A stretch of 64,000 bases of DNA from Cellulophaga sp. RHA19 (GCF_002813425.1 NZ_PHUL01000001.1:1747001-1811000); one strand, 5' to 3'; positions 1 to 8,507 are shown, counted from the first letter of the stretch. Notes: generated from the sequence alone by a model not told the origin. Program-made: numbers and translations.

Positions 1-407
1 AAAGTTTAGGGTTGCCAAATGCAGATGCTGTGGTATTACCACAAAGTGAGCGTTTGTTGCATGATGCAGATCACGGACCAATGTTTGGTGGTTTAAGTTT
101 AAATATGAACAAGCTTTTAAATGCCATAAGCGGCCGTACTAAAATGCTAAAAAAGCGTGTTGCCAGAGACAGGAGATATGCACAAAGTCAGCAAATGCGT
201 AACTCTTATGCAGATTCTGTTTTTATAAAAGATTTAAGTATTCCTAAAGACCGTATAGAAGAGTTTATGTTGTATTGCGAGGTAGATAATGAGTTTACTT
301 CTGTGTCTAAAGAAAAAAACGATTTTATTATTTGGGACTTTTTAACTCGCAAAAGTATAGCCTTTTTAAAGGAAGATGATGTAGATACAGAGGATAACAG
401 CAAATAA
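1..407 (+). CDS. Carboxypeptidase-regulatory-domain-like protein, C-terminal part (cut by window edge)
   Basis: This is the 3' end of a gene whose start lies outside the window. The frame is already open at base 3 and reads SLGLPNAD, the same linker seen in the middle of the next three genes, so the TTG at base 12 is not a real start. The visible part is the C-terminal domain shared by the four paralogues: SGRTKMLKKRVARDRRY, then a helix-rich stretch, then EEFMLYCEVD. The N-terminal signal peptide and beta-sandwich domain are off the edge. The next paralogue starts 21 bp downstream on the same strand, so the four genes probably form one transcript. The function is unknown. What is visible is a basic, conserved C-terminal module with no catalytic motif. 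Confidence 0.8.
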   Translation, partial: SLGLPNADAVVLPQSERLLHDADHGPMFGGLSLNMNKLLNAISGRTKMLKKRVARDRRYAQSQQMRNSYADSVFIKDLSIPKDRIEEFMLYCEVDNEFTSVSKEKNDFIIWDFLTRKSIAFLKEDDVDTEDNSK

Positions 408-428
408 ATTAACCATACTATTTTTTAT

Positions 429-1148
429 ATGAGGTACGTATATACTTTTTTGTTTTTAGTTTTAATTGCGCAACAAACCAATGCGCAGCAAAAAATAGAA
501 ATACTAAAGGGGCGTATTGTAAGTAAGTCACAAGAAGTAGTTGGTGTTTATGTATTAAATAAAACAAATAAAAAGGGTACAATTACGTCTAAGAGCGGAA
601 ATTTTTCTATTCCTGTACACTTAAAAGATACAATAGAGTTCTCTGCTGTGCAGTTTAAAAACAAACAAATTATAATCACTCAAAAAATTCTAGACTATTC
701 ATCGTTTTTAGTAAACTTAGATGAAACTTTAGAAGAATTAGATGAGGTTGTTTTAGATAACAGAACATTTATAACAGCCAAGAGTTTAGGCTTGCCAAAT
801 GCAGATGTAAAAGTATTGTCTTTAACAGAAAGAGAATTATTTTCTGCAAACAACGGTAATAATTACTTGAGTATAGATCCGCTAATAAACTTTTTAAGTG
901 GACGCACAAAAATGCTTAAAGACCGTATAAAAAGAGATGATATATACGCACGTAGCAAAGAGCTGCGCACTAGTTATGTAGATTCTATATTTTCTAAAAA
1001 TTTAAAAATACCAATAGATAGGATAGAGGAGTTTATGCTGTATTGCGAGTACGATCCTAGATTTAAAGGTATTACCAAAAATAAAAATGAACTTGTTGTT
1101 TGGGATTTTTTACGACAGAAAAGTGAATTATTTTTAAAATTTAAATAA
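429..1148 (+). CDS. Secreted carboxypeptidase-like regulatory domain protein, paralogue 2
   Basis: A 239-residue exported protein. Residues 1-19 look like a signal peptide (basic-hydrophobic, ending TNA before QQK). Residues about 24-95 form a CarboxypepD_reg-like beta-sandwich: LKGRIVSKSQEVVGVYVLN, GTITSKSGNFSIPV, then FSAVQFKNKQIIIT. A short LDEVVL linker follows, then the family C-terminal domain with SGRTKMLKDRIKRDD and EEFMLYCEYDP. Such regulatory domains usually precede TonB receptors or peptidases in Bacteroidota, but here the protein ends after a small second domain, so no enzyme can be named. It follows paralogue 1 by 21 bp and precedes paralogue 3 by 7 bp. The precise role is unknown; a periplasmic or surface structural or binding role is inference. 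Confidence 0.85.
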   Translation: MRYVYTFLFLVLIAQQTNAQQKIEILKGRIVSKSQEVVGVYVLNKTNKKGTITSKSGNFSIPVHLKDTIEFSAVQFKNKQIIITQKILDYSSFLVNLDETLEELDEVVLDNRTFITAKSLGLPNADVKVLSLTERELFSANNGNNYLSIDPLINFLSGRTKMLKDRIKRDDIYARSKELRTSYVDSIFSKNLKIPIDRIEEFMLYCEYDPRFKGITKNKNELVVWDFLRQKSELFLKFK

Positions 1149-1155
1149 GATAGAT

Positions 1156-1902
1156 ATGACTCGTTTTCAACTTTTATTGTTTTTTGTATTTGTAGTTCAG
1201 TTTAGTACAGCACAAGAGCTAAAAGTTAAAACGTTAAAAGGAAACGTAGTTAGTAAAGAGCAAGAGGTTGTTGGCGTTTATGTATTAAATAAAACAAGTA
1301 ACAAAGGGTCTATAACTAATGAAAATGGAGGTTTTTCTATCCCAGTTAGTTTACAAGATACTTTGTTGTTTTCTGCTGTGCAGTTTAAAAATAGGGAGAT
1401 TATTATCACCCAAAAAATACTAGATTTTAAAAACTACATCATCAATTTAGACGAAACTTTAGAGGAGTTAGATGAGGTTGTTCTGGACCAAAGTACACAA
1501 GTAACAGCAATGAGTTTAGGTTTTGTTCATGCAAACGTAAAAACGTTAGAATTAGCAGAAAGGGAATTAATTTCTGGTAAAACTATGTCTTTTGATGGTA
1601 TTAAAAACTCATTAGATCCGGTTATTAATTTTGTAAGCGGGCGTACAAAAATGTTAAATGAGCGTGTAACCAGAAACAAGCGTTACGCTACAGGACAAAA
1701 AATGCAGCATAAGTATTTAGACTCTATAACTGTTACCAAGCTAAAAATACCAAAATCAAGACTACAAGAATTTGTATTGTATTGCGAGCAAGATGAGGAT
1801 TTTGATGCCTTTATGTTGCAAACCAATGATGTTTTTATAAAAGCTTTTTTTAAAATGAAAAGTAAAACTTTTTTAACATTAAAAGAAGAGGGTAATGAAT
1901 AG
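1156..1902 (+). CDS. Secreted carboxypeptidase-like regulatory domain protein, paralogue 3
   Basis: A 248-residue paralogue of its neighbours, with a signal peptide at residues 1-19 (hydrophobic core, STA before QEL). The beta-sandwich at about 25-95 repeats the family pattern (EVVGVYVLNKTSNKGSITN, FSIPVSLQDT, FSAVQFKNREIIIT), followed by LEELDEVVL. The C-terminal domain has SGRTKMLNERVTRNKRY and LQEFVLYCEQDED. The linker has drifted (SLGFVHANVKTLEL instead of SLGLPNADVKVLSL). It starts 7 bp after the previous gene and overlaps the next gene by 8 bp, which supports a single operon and possible translational coupling. No enzymatic motif is visible. Confidence 0.85.
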   Translation: MTRFQLLLFFVFVVQFSTAQELKVKTLKGNVVSKEQEVVGVYVLNKTSNKGSITNENGGFSIPVSLQDTLLFSAVQFKNREIIITQKILDFKNYIINLDETLEELDEVVLDQSTQVTAMSLGFVHANVKTLELAERELISGKTMSFDGIKNSLDPVINFVSGRTKMLNERVTRNKRYATGQKMQHKYLDSITVTKLKIPKSRLQEFVLYCEQDEDFDAFMLQTNDVFIKAFFKMKSKTFLTLKEEGNE

Positions 1903-2653
1903 ACTTTCGTTTTTTATTGTTTTAATTTTTGTAGTAACGTCTATTGTGGCACAGAAAAAGCAGGTAGATTTAAAAGGTACTGTAACTAGTACAACAGAAG
2001 AAGTCGTTGGTGTGTATGTATTAAATAGAACCACAGAAAAAGGGACAATAACCAATTTAAATGGCTATTTCTCTATTCCGGTTCGTGTAAAAGATACCTT
2101 AGAGTTTTCTGCAGTTCAGTTTGCAAATAAAGTTGTAGTTGTTACAGAAAGTATGTTAAAAACTAACAACTATATAGTGCCTTTGTACGAGTCTGTAACA
2201 ACCTTAAATGAAGTTGTAGTAAAGCCTTTTAATTTGTCTGGAGACTTATCTACAGACTTAAATAATTTACCTTTAAAACCAGTGGTAGATGGTAGGTCAT
2301 TGGGGTTGCCTAATCAAAATGTAAAAACACTATCTTCAGATGAACGTGCACTGTATACATCAATGTCTGGCGGATCAATTTTATCTTTAATAAATGCAAT
2401 AAACGGGCAAACCAAATTATTAAAGAAAAGAGTAGAGCGTAACCGTAGATACCAGAAAACTATGCGCGTTAAAAGATATTATGCAGACTCTTTATTTGTA
2501 AATGAATTAAAGATAGAAAAGGATAAGATAGACTTGTTTATGTGGTATTGTGAGTTTAAAGATGATTTTCAGGTTGTGATAAATACCAAAGACCAATTAA
2601 AAATTTGGGCTTATTTACGTAAAATGAGTGTAGAGTTTAAAACGGAAAAATAG
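1895..2653 (+). CDS. Secreted carboxypeptidase-like regulatory domain protein, paralogue 4
   Basis: A 252-residue protein, the last and most divergent member of the array. The signal peptide covers residues 1-19 (ends SIVA before QKK). The beta-sandwich at about 23-95 keeps EEVVGVYVLNRTTEKGTITN and FSIPVRVKDTLEFSAVQF. The linker is longer than in the paralogues by about 20 residues (VVVKPFNLSGDLSTDLN...), then SLGLPNQNVKTLSS and the C-terminal NGQTKLLKKRVERNRRY and IDLFMWYCEF. The ATG lies inside the end of the previous gene (8-bp overlap). The gap to the next gene is 85 bp, so the array probably ends here. Function unknown. Confidence 0.85.
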   Translation: MNRLSFFIVLIFVVTSIVAQKKQVDLKGTVTSTTEEVVGVYVLNRTTEKGTITNLNGYFSIPVRVKDTLEFSAVQFANKVVVVTESMLKTNNYIVPLYESVTTLNEVVVKPFNLSGDLSTDLNNLPLKPVVDGRSLGLPNQNVKTLSSDERALYTSMSGGSILSLINAINGQTKLLKKRVERNRRYQKTMRVKRYYADSLFVNELKIEKDKIDLFMWYCEFKDDFQVVINTKDQLKIWAYLRKMSVEFKTEK

Positions 2654-2738
2654 AGTATTCATCAAACTAAATAATCCAATTGCGTTCTATAATTTGGCAC
2701 GCCAATTGCTTACTTTTGGTGATTGTAAATTACACATT

Positions 2739-3239
2739 ATGCTTAAAAAAAGATTTTTATTATTGTTGTTACCCCTTTTTGCTTTTGTTGCCATACATAA
2801 ATATTATGTTAGTGTTACTAGTGTTAAGTATTCTGATAAAGAACACACTTTGCAAATTACGTCTAGAGTATTTATAGATGATTTTGATGAACTTTTAAAA
2901 CAGCGATACGATGTAAAATCTAACTTGGCAACTAAAAACGAGAACCCTTTAGCTGAAGATTATATTAAAAAATACATGAAGCAAAAGTTTCATATTTATG
3001 TAAACGGAAAAGAAGTTGAGGTTACTTATTTAGGAAAAGAGTATGACGTAGATAATGTTGTTATGTATTTAGAAGTACAAAATATAAAGCTAGAAGACTT
3101 AAAAACCATTGAAGCAGAAAGTACAGTGCTTACAGATATTTATGAGGAACAAAAGAATATAGTGCACTTTAAGTTCTTAAAAAATAAGAAAAGTGTGGTG
3201 TTAACACGTGGAAATAATAAAGGAATGTTAAAGTTTTAA
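2739..3239 (+). CDS. DUF6702 family protein, exported or membrane-anchored
   Basis: A 166-residue protein. I place the start at 2739 because it gives a normal N-terminus (MLKKRFLLLLLPLF, one hydrophobic helix to about residue 20); an in-frame ATG at 2694 would put a non-signal stretch in front. The segment HKYYVSVTSVKYSDKEHTLQ and the central FHIYVNGKEVEVTYLGKEY are typical of DUF6702 proteins as I know them, which commonly sit just upstream of an M1 metallopeptidase in Flavobacteriaceae. That is the arrangement here, with 59 bp to the peptidase start. It has no catalytic motif. A helper or envelope partner of the peptidase is inferred only from this neighbourhood. Confidence 0.75.
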   Translation: MLKKRFLLLLLPLFAFVAIHKYYVSVTSVKYSDKEHTLQITSRVFIDDFDELLKQRYDVKSNLATKNENPLAEDYIKKYMKQKFHIYVNGKEVEVTYLGKEYDVDNVVMYLEVQNIKLEDLKTIEAESTVLTDIYEEQKNIVHFKFLKNKKSVVLTRGNNKGMLKF

Positions 3240-3298
3240 GACTCCTTTATCAAATCGCTAAAAAAGTGTTAATTTTCGCCTACTTAAAACAATGTAAA

Positions 3299-5608
3299 AT
3301 GAACAAAATTAACTACTATTTAGCTGCTGTTCTATTTTTGTTTGCCACTGTAATGGTGCAAGCACAGGAACAAACAGAAAAACAAGCTGGCCACACCAAC
3401 CAGAGCAAATTTAGACAAATGTATCAGGAGTTCTCAACTCCAAACACGTACAGGTCTGCATCTGGAGCACCAGGTCCAAATTATTATCAGCAACAAGCCA
3501 ACTACAAAATGGATATTGAGTTGGATGATAAAAACGCAAAAATATACGGAGAAGAGACTATTACTTATGTAAATAATTCTCCAGATGATTTAGAATTTTT
3601 ATGGGTTCAGTTAGATCAGAACGTACGTGAAAAAGGTACTAAATCTGCATTAAGAAATGGTTCTGCTTTACAAGGAGCAATGCCTGTAGGTCAATTTGCA
3701 GGTTCTCATATGAAAGGAGCAGAATTTGATGGTGGATTTAAAATTCAGCATGTAAAAGATGCAAGTGGTAAAGATTTACCATACACAATTAACCAAACTA
3801 TGATGCGTGTAGATTTACCTACACCATTAAAAAGCAAAACTCAGGTTTCTTTTTCTATTAAATGGTGGTACAATGTACCAGACCATACTGTAAACAGAGC
3901 AAGATCTGGATATGAGTATTTTGAGAAAGATGGAAATAAAGCTTTTGTTATAGCACAGTTTTTCCCAAGAATGGCTGTTTATAGTGATGTAGACGGATGG
4001 CAAAATCATCAGTTTTGGGGTAGTGGAGAATTTGCACTTCCTTTTGGAGATTACGAAGTAAATATTACTGTACCTGCAGATCACGTATTAGATGCAACAG
4101 GAGAGTTACAAAATAGAAAAGAAGTATTTTCTAAAGATATGATGAAGCGTTATGAAAAGGCTAAAAAGTCTTTTGATAAGCCAGTTATTATTGTAACACA
4201 AAAAGAAGCAGAAGCTGCAGAAAAAGGTTTTTCTAAAGATAAAAAAACGTGGAAATTTAAAGCTAAAAACGTTAGAGATTACGGTTTTGCTACTTCTCGT
4301 AAATTTATCTGGGATATGCAAAATGTTAAATTGCCAAGTGGTAAAACAGCAATGGCAGTTTCTTTATACCCAAAAGAAGGTAACCCATTATGGGAAGAGT
4401 ACTCTACTAAAGCAGTAGCGCATACATTACGTTCTTACTCTAGTCATACTTTTGACTATCCTTATCCTAAGGCAATTTCTGTACACGCAAAACAACAAGG
4501 TATGGAATACCCAATGATTTGCTGGAATTACGGAAGACCTAATGAAAAAGGAGAATACTCAGACCGTACAAAATACGGAATGATTAGTGTAATTATTCAT
4601 GAAGTTGGTCACAACTTTTTTCCAATGATTGTTAACTCTGATGAACGTCAGTGGGGATGGATGGATGAAGGTTTAGATACTTTTATGCAATATATGGCAG
4701 AGCAAGAATTTGGAGAAGAGTTTCCAGATGCTATAGCGCCAAATGCTAAATATCCATCTAGAAGAGGAGAGCCTTCTAAAATAGTACCTTACATGGCAGG
4801 AGACCAAGAATTTATTGCTCCTATTATGTCTAACCCAGAAAACGTATACCAATTAGGTAACAACGCATATGGTAAACCTGCAACGGCTCTTAATATTTTA
4901 AGAGAAACTGTTATGGGAAGAGAATTGTTTGATCATGCATTTAAAACATACTCTCAACGTTGGATGTTTAAACACCCAACTCCAGAAGATTTCTTCCGTA
5001 CTATGGAAGATGCGTCTGCAGTAGATTTAGATTACTACTGGAGAGGTTGGTTCTATACTACAGATTATGTAGATATGGGAGTTAAAGAGGTTAAAAAATA
5101 CCAAGTATCATCTAAGCCACCAAAGCAAATTAGAGATATTATGGAGCAGAGAAACTTAAAAATGAGCGACTTGCCTCCAATGGTTTTCTTAGCAGATATA
5201 GATAGTGATGATTATGACGCTAGCTTAAAAGGTAAAAACCCATCTGATGTTTCTAAAACATTAAAAGAATATATGATGGATAACTTAACAGCAGCAGAGA
5301 GAGCAGCAGTTAAAGAACCAAAATTCTTTTATGAAGTTACTTTTAACAAGCCAGGTGGTATACCAATGCCATTAATTGTAGAGTATACTTATGCAGACGG
5401 TTCTAAAGAGAATATTACTTACCCAGCAGAAGTTTGGAGAATGAGTGATAAAGAAATTAAAAAAGTAGTTTCTTCTCAAAAAGAATTAGTAGGTATAGTT
5501 GTAGATCCTAAAGCAGAAACTGCTGATATAGATACAACAAACAACTCTTGGCCAGCTAAAGAAGTTAAGTCTGGTTTTGATAAGTTTAAAGGAAATATGA
5601 AGAAATAG
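3299..5608 (+). CDS. M1 family (gluzincin) metallopeptidase, exported
   Basis: A 769-residue zinc peptidase. The start at 3299 gives a clean signal peptide (MNKINYYLAAVLFLFATVMVQAQ); a GTG at 3266 would add eleven residues before it. The zinc site is visible: HEVGH at residues 434-438 and the third ligand Glu457 in WMDEG, giving the HExxH-18-E spacing of clan MA. The N-terminal half (residues about 45-330) is the beta-rich M1 domain that packs on the active site. The C-terminal 200 residues are beta-rich and lack a recognisable anchor. Known M1 enzymes remove N-terminal residues from peptides; substrate and location (periplasm or surface) are inferred from the signal peptide. A strong terminator follows at 5629-5671. 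Confidence 0.9.
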   Translation: MNKINYYLAAVLFLFATVMVQAQEQTEKQAGHTNQSKFRQMYQEFSTPNTYRSASGAPGPNYYQQQANYKMDIELDDKNAKIYGEETITYVNNSPDDLEFLWVQLDQNVREKGTKSALRNGSALQGAMPVGQFAGSHMKGAEFDGGFKIQHVKDASGKDLPYTINQTMMRVDLPTPLKSKTQVSFSIKWWYNVPDHTVNRARSGYEYFEKDGNKAFVIAQFFPRMAVYSDVDGWQNHQFWGSGEFALPFGDYEVNITVPADHVLDATGELQNRKEVFSKDMMKRYEKAKKSFDKPVIIVTQKEAEAAEKGFSKDKKTWKFKAKNVRDYGFATSRKFIWDMQNVKLPSGKTAMAVSLYPKEGNPLWEEYSTKAVAHTLRSYSSHTFDYPYPKAISVHAKQQGMEYPMICWNYGRPNEKGEYSDRTKYGMISVIIHEVGHNFFPMIVNSDERQWGWMDEGLDTFMQYMAEQEFGEEFPDAIAPNAKYPSRRGEPSKIVPYMAGDQEFIAPIMSNPENVYQLGNNAYGKPATALNILRETVMGRELFDHAFKTYSQRWMFKHPTPEDFFRTMEDASAVDLDYYWRGWFYTTDYVDMGVKEVKKYQVSSKPPKQIRDIMEQRNLKMSDLPPMVFLADIDSDDYDASLKGKNPSDVSKTLKEYMMDNLTAAERAAVKEPKFFYEVTFNKPGGIPMPLIVEYTYADGSKENITYPAEVWRMSDKEIKKVVSSQKELVGIVVDPKAETADIDTTNNSWPAKEVKSGFDKFKGNMKK

Positions 5609-5628
5609 TTTCAGTCCTAAAAATATAG

Positions 5629-5671
5629 AAAGTCCCACACTTGTTAATTATTCAAGATGTGGGGCTTTTTT
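5629..5671 (+). terminator. Rho-independent terminator after the M1 peptidase gene
   Basis: Inverted repeat AAAGTCCCACACTTG / CAAGATGTGGGGCTTT with a 9-10 nt AT loop, followed by a run of T. It lies 20 bp after the peptidase stop and before tatA. Confidence 0.8.
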
Positions 5672-5695
5672 TATGGTGCAAATAAAACTTCTGTT

Positions 5696-5703
5696 TATAT
5701 TTG
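5696..5703 (+). promoter_or_regulatory. Candidate -7 element (TATATTTG) at tatA
   Basis: Matches the Bacteroidota -7 consensus TAnnTTTG. It ends only 4 bp before the chosen tatA start, so transcription from it would begin at or beside the ATG (leaderless). No TTG lies at the expected -33 distance. Confidence 0.35.
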
Positions 5704-5707
5704 TAGT

Positions 5708-5989
5708 ATGTATTCAACGTTTATCTTATTTATTAGCGGAGGCGAAATTTTCTTCATTATGTTTATTGTAGTGATGGTCTTTGGAGCAGATAAGGTTCCT
5801 GACATTGCTAAGGGACTTGGTAAAGGTATGCGTCAACTTAAAGATGCAACCGAAGATATAAAACAAGAGATTACTAAAAGCGCAGAAAAGCAAGGTATTG
5901 ATACTAGCTTTACCAAAGACATTAAAGATGGTGTTACTAAGGTAAAAGAAGATGTAGAAGATATTGCTGGCGTAATTAAGAGAAAGTAA
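5708..5989 (+). CDS. tatA: Sec-independent protein translocase TatA/E family protein
   Basis: A 93-residue TatA-type protein. It has a short N-terminal membrane helix (residues about 4-22, LFISGGEIFFIMFIVVMVFGADKVPD) that ends in the family's FGxxKxP hinge. An amphipathic helix GLGKGMRQLKDATEDIKQEI and a charged cytoplasmic tail follow. TatA forms the pore of the twin-arginine pathway for folded proteins. The start at 5708 is preferred over 5657 because the extra N-terminus (MWGFFYGANKTS) would bury the membrane helix; MYSTFILFISGGE fits the family. No tatC is nearby. The PAP2 gene starts 3 bp after the stop, so the two are probably cotranscribed. Confidence 0.88.
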   Translation: MYSTFILFISGGEIFFIMFIVVMVFGADKVPDIAKGLGKGMRQLKDATEDIKQEITKSAEKQGIDTSFTKDIKDGVTKVKEDVEDIAGVIKRK

Positions 5990-5992
5990 TCT

Positions 5993-6553
5993 ATGTTGGA
6001 AAAAATATTAGATTGGGATAGAGATCTCTTTATTTACTTGAATAATCTAGGTATTGAAGAGTATGATTATTTTTGGTCTTTTGTAACCAATATTAATAAT
6101 TGGATTCCTCTATATGTACTTTTTTTTATTCTAATTTTTTACAAGCGTCCAAGAAAGCAAGCATTGGTAGATTTTTTTACTGTACTAGCAGTGTTTTTGT
6201 TTGTAATGTTACTAACCAACTTAACTAAAGATTTTGTTGCAAGGGTTAGGCCAAGTAGTGATACCGCTTTAGGAGACCTTATACGTGTAGTTGTAAAAGC
6301 TAAAGGTTATAGTTTTTTCTCTGGGCACGCATCATCATCATTTTCATTAACAACAATTGTTGTATTGGTATTAAGAGCGGAGTATAAATGGATATACTTT
6401 GCTTACATATGGCCATTGTTATTTTGTACGAGCAGAATATATGTAGGTGTGCATTATCCTTTAGACATTGCTACAGGTGCTTTAGTGGGTATTGTTTTTG
6501 CTATTTTAATTTATAAATTAAGTAAAAAGGTTACAAAACCCTACTTAACGTAA
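5993..6553 (+). CDS. PAP2 family membrane phosphatase
   Basis: A 186-residue integral membrane protein with about five or six hydrophobic helices. The three PAP2 phosphatase motifs are intact: K79-x6-RP (K79, R86, P87), SGH at 110-112 and SRxxxGxHYPxD at 147-158, with His112 and His154 as the catalytic pair. The family dephosphorylates lipid substrates such as undecaprenyl pyrophosphate, phosphatidic acid or phosphatidylglycerophosphate on the outer leaflet; which one applies here cannot be read from the sequence. It starts 3 bp after tatA. Its last 23 bp overlap the end of the convergent O-methyltransferase gene. Confidence 0.9.
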   Translation: MLEKILDWDRDLFIYLNNLGIEEYDYFWSFVTNINNWIPLYVLFFILIFYKRPRKQALVDFFTVLAVFLFVMLLTNLTKDFVARVRPSSDTALGDLIRVVVKAKGYSFFSGHASSSFSLTTIVVLVLRAEYKWIYFAYIWPLLFCTSRIYVGVHYPLDIATGALVGIVFAILIYKLSKKVTKPYLT

Positions 6554-7172
6554 GTCCGTCTCTAATAGGTAGCAATACAGTTTCTACTCTAGAGTCTTCT
6601 TTTAAAGCTTTATTATAATCTAATAAGATTTTTGTAGTAACATCTTTTGGACTCAAAGGCTCTACAACTTTACCAGACCATAAAACATTATCAGATAAAA
6701 TTATACCACCAGGTCTTGTTTTTGCTAGTGCAGCTTCAAAATAAGCAGGGTAGCTCTTTTTTTCTGCATCAATAAAAACCAAATCAAAAGTAACATCTAG
6801 TGTTGGTATAATATCTAAGGCATCACCAACGTGAGCATTAATCTTATCAGAAAAGCCACTTTTTTCAAAGTATTTCTGTTGTATGTGGCTTAGTTCTTCA
6901 TTAACATCTATAGTGTGTAATTTACCATTATTACGTAAACCTTCGGCTAAACAAATAGCAGAATATCCTGTGTAAGTGCCTATTTCTAAAATATTTTCTG
7001 GTGATATAATTTTAGATAACATACTTAATACACGTCCTTGAAAATGACCTGTTAACATTCTTGGTTGTATAACTTTTAAATGTGTTTCCCTAGTAAGTTC
7101 CGTTAAAACTGTAGGTTCATTTTCAGAGTTATTTGCAATGTAGTTTTCTAATAAAGACGATAAAAAATGCAT
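6531..7172 (-). CDS. SAM-dependent O-methyltransferase (catechol/caffeoyl-CoA OMT family)
   Basis: A 213-residue class I methyltransferase. SAM-binding motif I is ILEIGTYTGYSAICLAEGL (residues 61-79). A second acidic motif HTIDVNEE (86-93) contacts the ribose. Metal-binding positions characteristic of the divalent-cation-dependent catechol O-methyltransferase family are present: Asp135 in VFIDAEKKSY and Asp161-Asn162 in ILSDNVLWSGKV. It would transfer a methyl group from S-adenosylmethionine to a vicinal hydroxyl group; the substrate is unknown. It is divergent from kynureninase with 60 bp between starts and convergent with the PAP2 gene. A role in kynurenine metabolism is possible by position only. 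Confidence 0.88.
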   Translation of the reverse strand: MHFLSSLLENYIANNSENEPTVLTELTRETHLKVIQPRMLTGHFQGRVLSMLSKIISPENILEIGTYTGYSAICLAEGLRNNGKLHTIDVNEELSHIQQKYFEKSGFSDKINAHVGDALDIIPTLDVTFDLVFIDAEKKSYPAYFEAALAKTRPGGIILSDNVLWSGKVVEPLSPKDVTTKILLDYNKALKEDSRVETVLLPIRDGLTLSRVL

Positions 7173-7185
7173 AAAAAAGTTTTTG

Positions 7186-7193
7186 CAAAAATA
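7186..7193 (-). promoter_or_regulatory. Candidate -7 element (TATTTTTG) for the O-methyltransferase
   Basis: Exact TAnnTTTG match on the minus strand, 13 bp upstream of the ATG; implies a leader of about 8 nt. No -33 TTG is seen at 19-21 bp. Confidence 0.45.
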
Positions 7194-7208
7194 GTTATTT
7201 TGATTTCT

Positions 7209-7216
7209 TATTTTTG
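7209..7216 (+). promoter_or_regulatory. Candidate -7 element (TATTTTTG) for kynU
   Basis: Exact TAnnTTTG match 16 bp upstream of the kynU ATG. A TTTG lies 23 bp further upstream (7182-7185), slightly farther than the usual -33 spacing. Confidence 0.45.
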
Positions 7217-7232
7217 AATAAAAATTAAATAG

Positions 7233-8507
7233 ATGCAGTTTAAAAATACCTTAGAGTTTGCAAAAGAATTAGATGCTAATGATGCTTTAAAAGGATATAG
7301 AGATCAGTTTTACTTTCCTAAAATTAATGGTAAAGATGCTATTTATTTTACAGGAAACTCTCTTGGTTTACAACCAAAAACAGCGCAGAAGTTTGTAAAT
7401 GATGTAATGAAAGACTGGGCACAGTTGGGGGTAGAAGGGCATTTTTATGCAGAAAAATCTTGGTGGGATTACCATGAGCGTTTAGCGGCACCTATGGCAA
7501 CATTATTAGGAGCAAAAATAAAAGAGGTCTGTGTAATGAATACCTTAACGGTAAATCTTCATTTTTTAATGGCTTCTTTTTACAGGCCTACCGCTAAGAG
7601 GTTTAAAATTATCTGCGAAGAAAAGGCATTTCCATCAGACCAGTATATGCTAACTAGTCAGGTTAAATTTCACGGTTTAAACCCAAAGGAATCAATAGTT
7701 GAGGTCAAAAAAAGAGAAGGTGAGCATTTTTGGAGAACAGAAGATGTGGTTGCTAAGATTAATGAAGTAGGAGATGAGCTTGCACTTGTTTTAATTGGAG
7801 GTGTTAACTATTATAACGGACAGGTTTTTGATATGAAAACCATAACAAAAGCGGGTCATAATGTTGGTGCTTTTGTAGGTTGGGACTTGGCACATGCAGC
7901 TGGTAATATAGAACTTAAGTTAAATGAATGGAATGCTGATTTTGCATCATGGTGTAGTTATAAATACATAAATAGTGGTCCTGGCAACGCATCTGGAGTG
8001 TATGTTAATGAAAAACATTTAGCAGATGATACTATTCCTAGATTAGAAGGTTGGTGGGGATCTAAAAAGGAAACTCGTTTTTTAATGAAACCAGAGTTTG
8101 AGTCTAGTCACACTGCAGATTCTTGGCAAGTAAGTAACCCGCCAGTATTAGCTATGGCACCTTATTTAGCATCATTAGAAATGTTTACAGAGGTAGGCTT
8201 GCCAGCTTTAATTAAAAAGAGAGATGTAATAGTAAGTTATTTGGAGTTTGTATTACAGGAAATAGATAAAGAAGTAGAAGAAGCTACTTTTGAGGTTATA
8301 ACTCCTAAAGAAAGAGGTACACAACTGTCTGTGTTGTTACATGGACAAGGAAAAGAATTATTTAATTACTTAATGAAAAACGGTGTAATAACAGATTGGA
8401 GAGAGCCAAACGTAATACGTTTAGCTCCTGCACCATTTTACTGTTCTTTTGAAGATATGTACCGTTTTGGTCAAATTTTAAAAGAAGGTATTTTGCAAAG
8501 CAAATAA
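7233..8507 (+). CDS. kynU: Kynureninase
   Basis: A 424-residue PLP enzyme that cleaves kynurenine to anthranilate or 3-hydroxykynurenine to 3-hydroxyanthranilate plus alanine. Family hallmarks are present: FTGNSLGLQPK near the N-terminus (39-49), the PLP phosphate site MNTLTVNLH (102-110), FPSDQY (133-138), the pyridine-contacting Asp218 in GWDLAHAAGN, and the Schiff-base Lys244 in SYKYINSGPG. The length matches bacterial kynureninases. Kynurenine 3-monooxygenase lies 1.5 kb downstream on the same strand, so the favoured substrate is probably 3-hydroxykynurenine and the product an NAD precursor. It ends base-to-base against the convergent lipoprotein gene. Confidence 0.95.
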   Translation: MQFKNTLEFAKELDANDALKGYRDQFYFPKINGKDAIYFTGNSLGLQPKTAQKFVNDVMKDWAQLGVEGHFYAEKSWWDYHERLAAPMATLLGAKIKEVCVMNTLTVNLHFLMASFYRPTAKRFKIICEEKAFPSDQYMLTSQVKFHGLNPKESIVEVKKREGEHFWRTEDVVAKINEVGDELALVLIGGVNYYNGQVFDMKTITKAGHNVGAFVGWDLAHAAGNIELKLNEWNADFASWCSYKYINSGPGNASGVYVNEKHLADDTIPRLEGWWGSKKETRFLMKPEFESSHTADSWQVSNPPVLAMAPYLASLEMFTEVGLPALIKKRDVIVSYLEFVLQEIDKEVEEATFEVITPKERGTQLSVLLHGQGKELFNYLMKNGVITDWREPNVIRLAPAPFYCSFEDMYRFGQILKEGILQSK

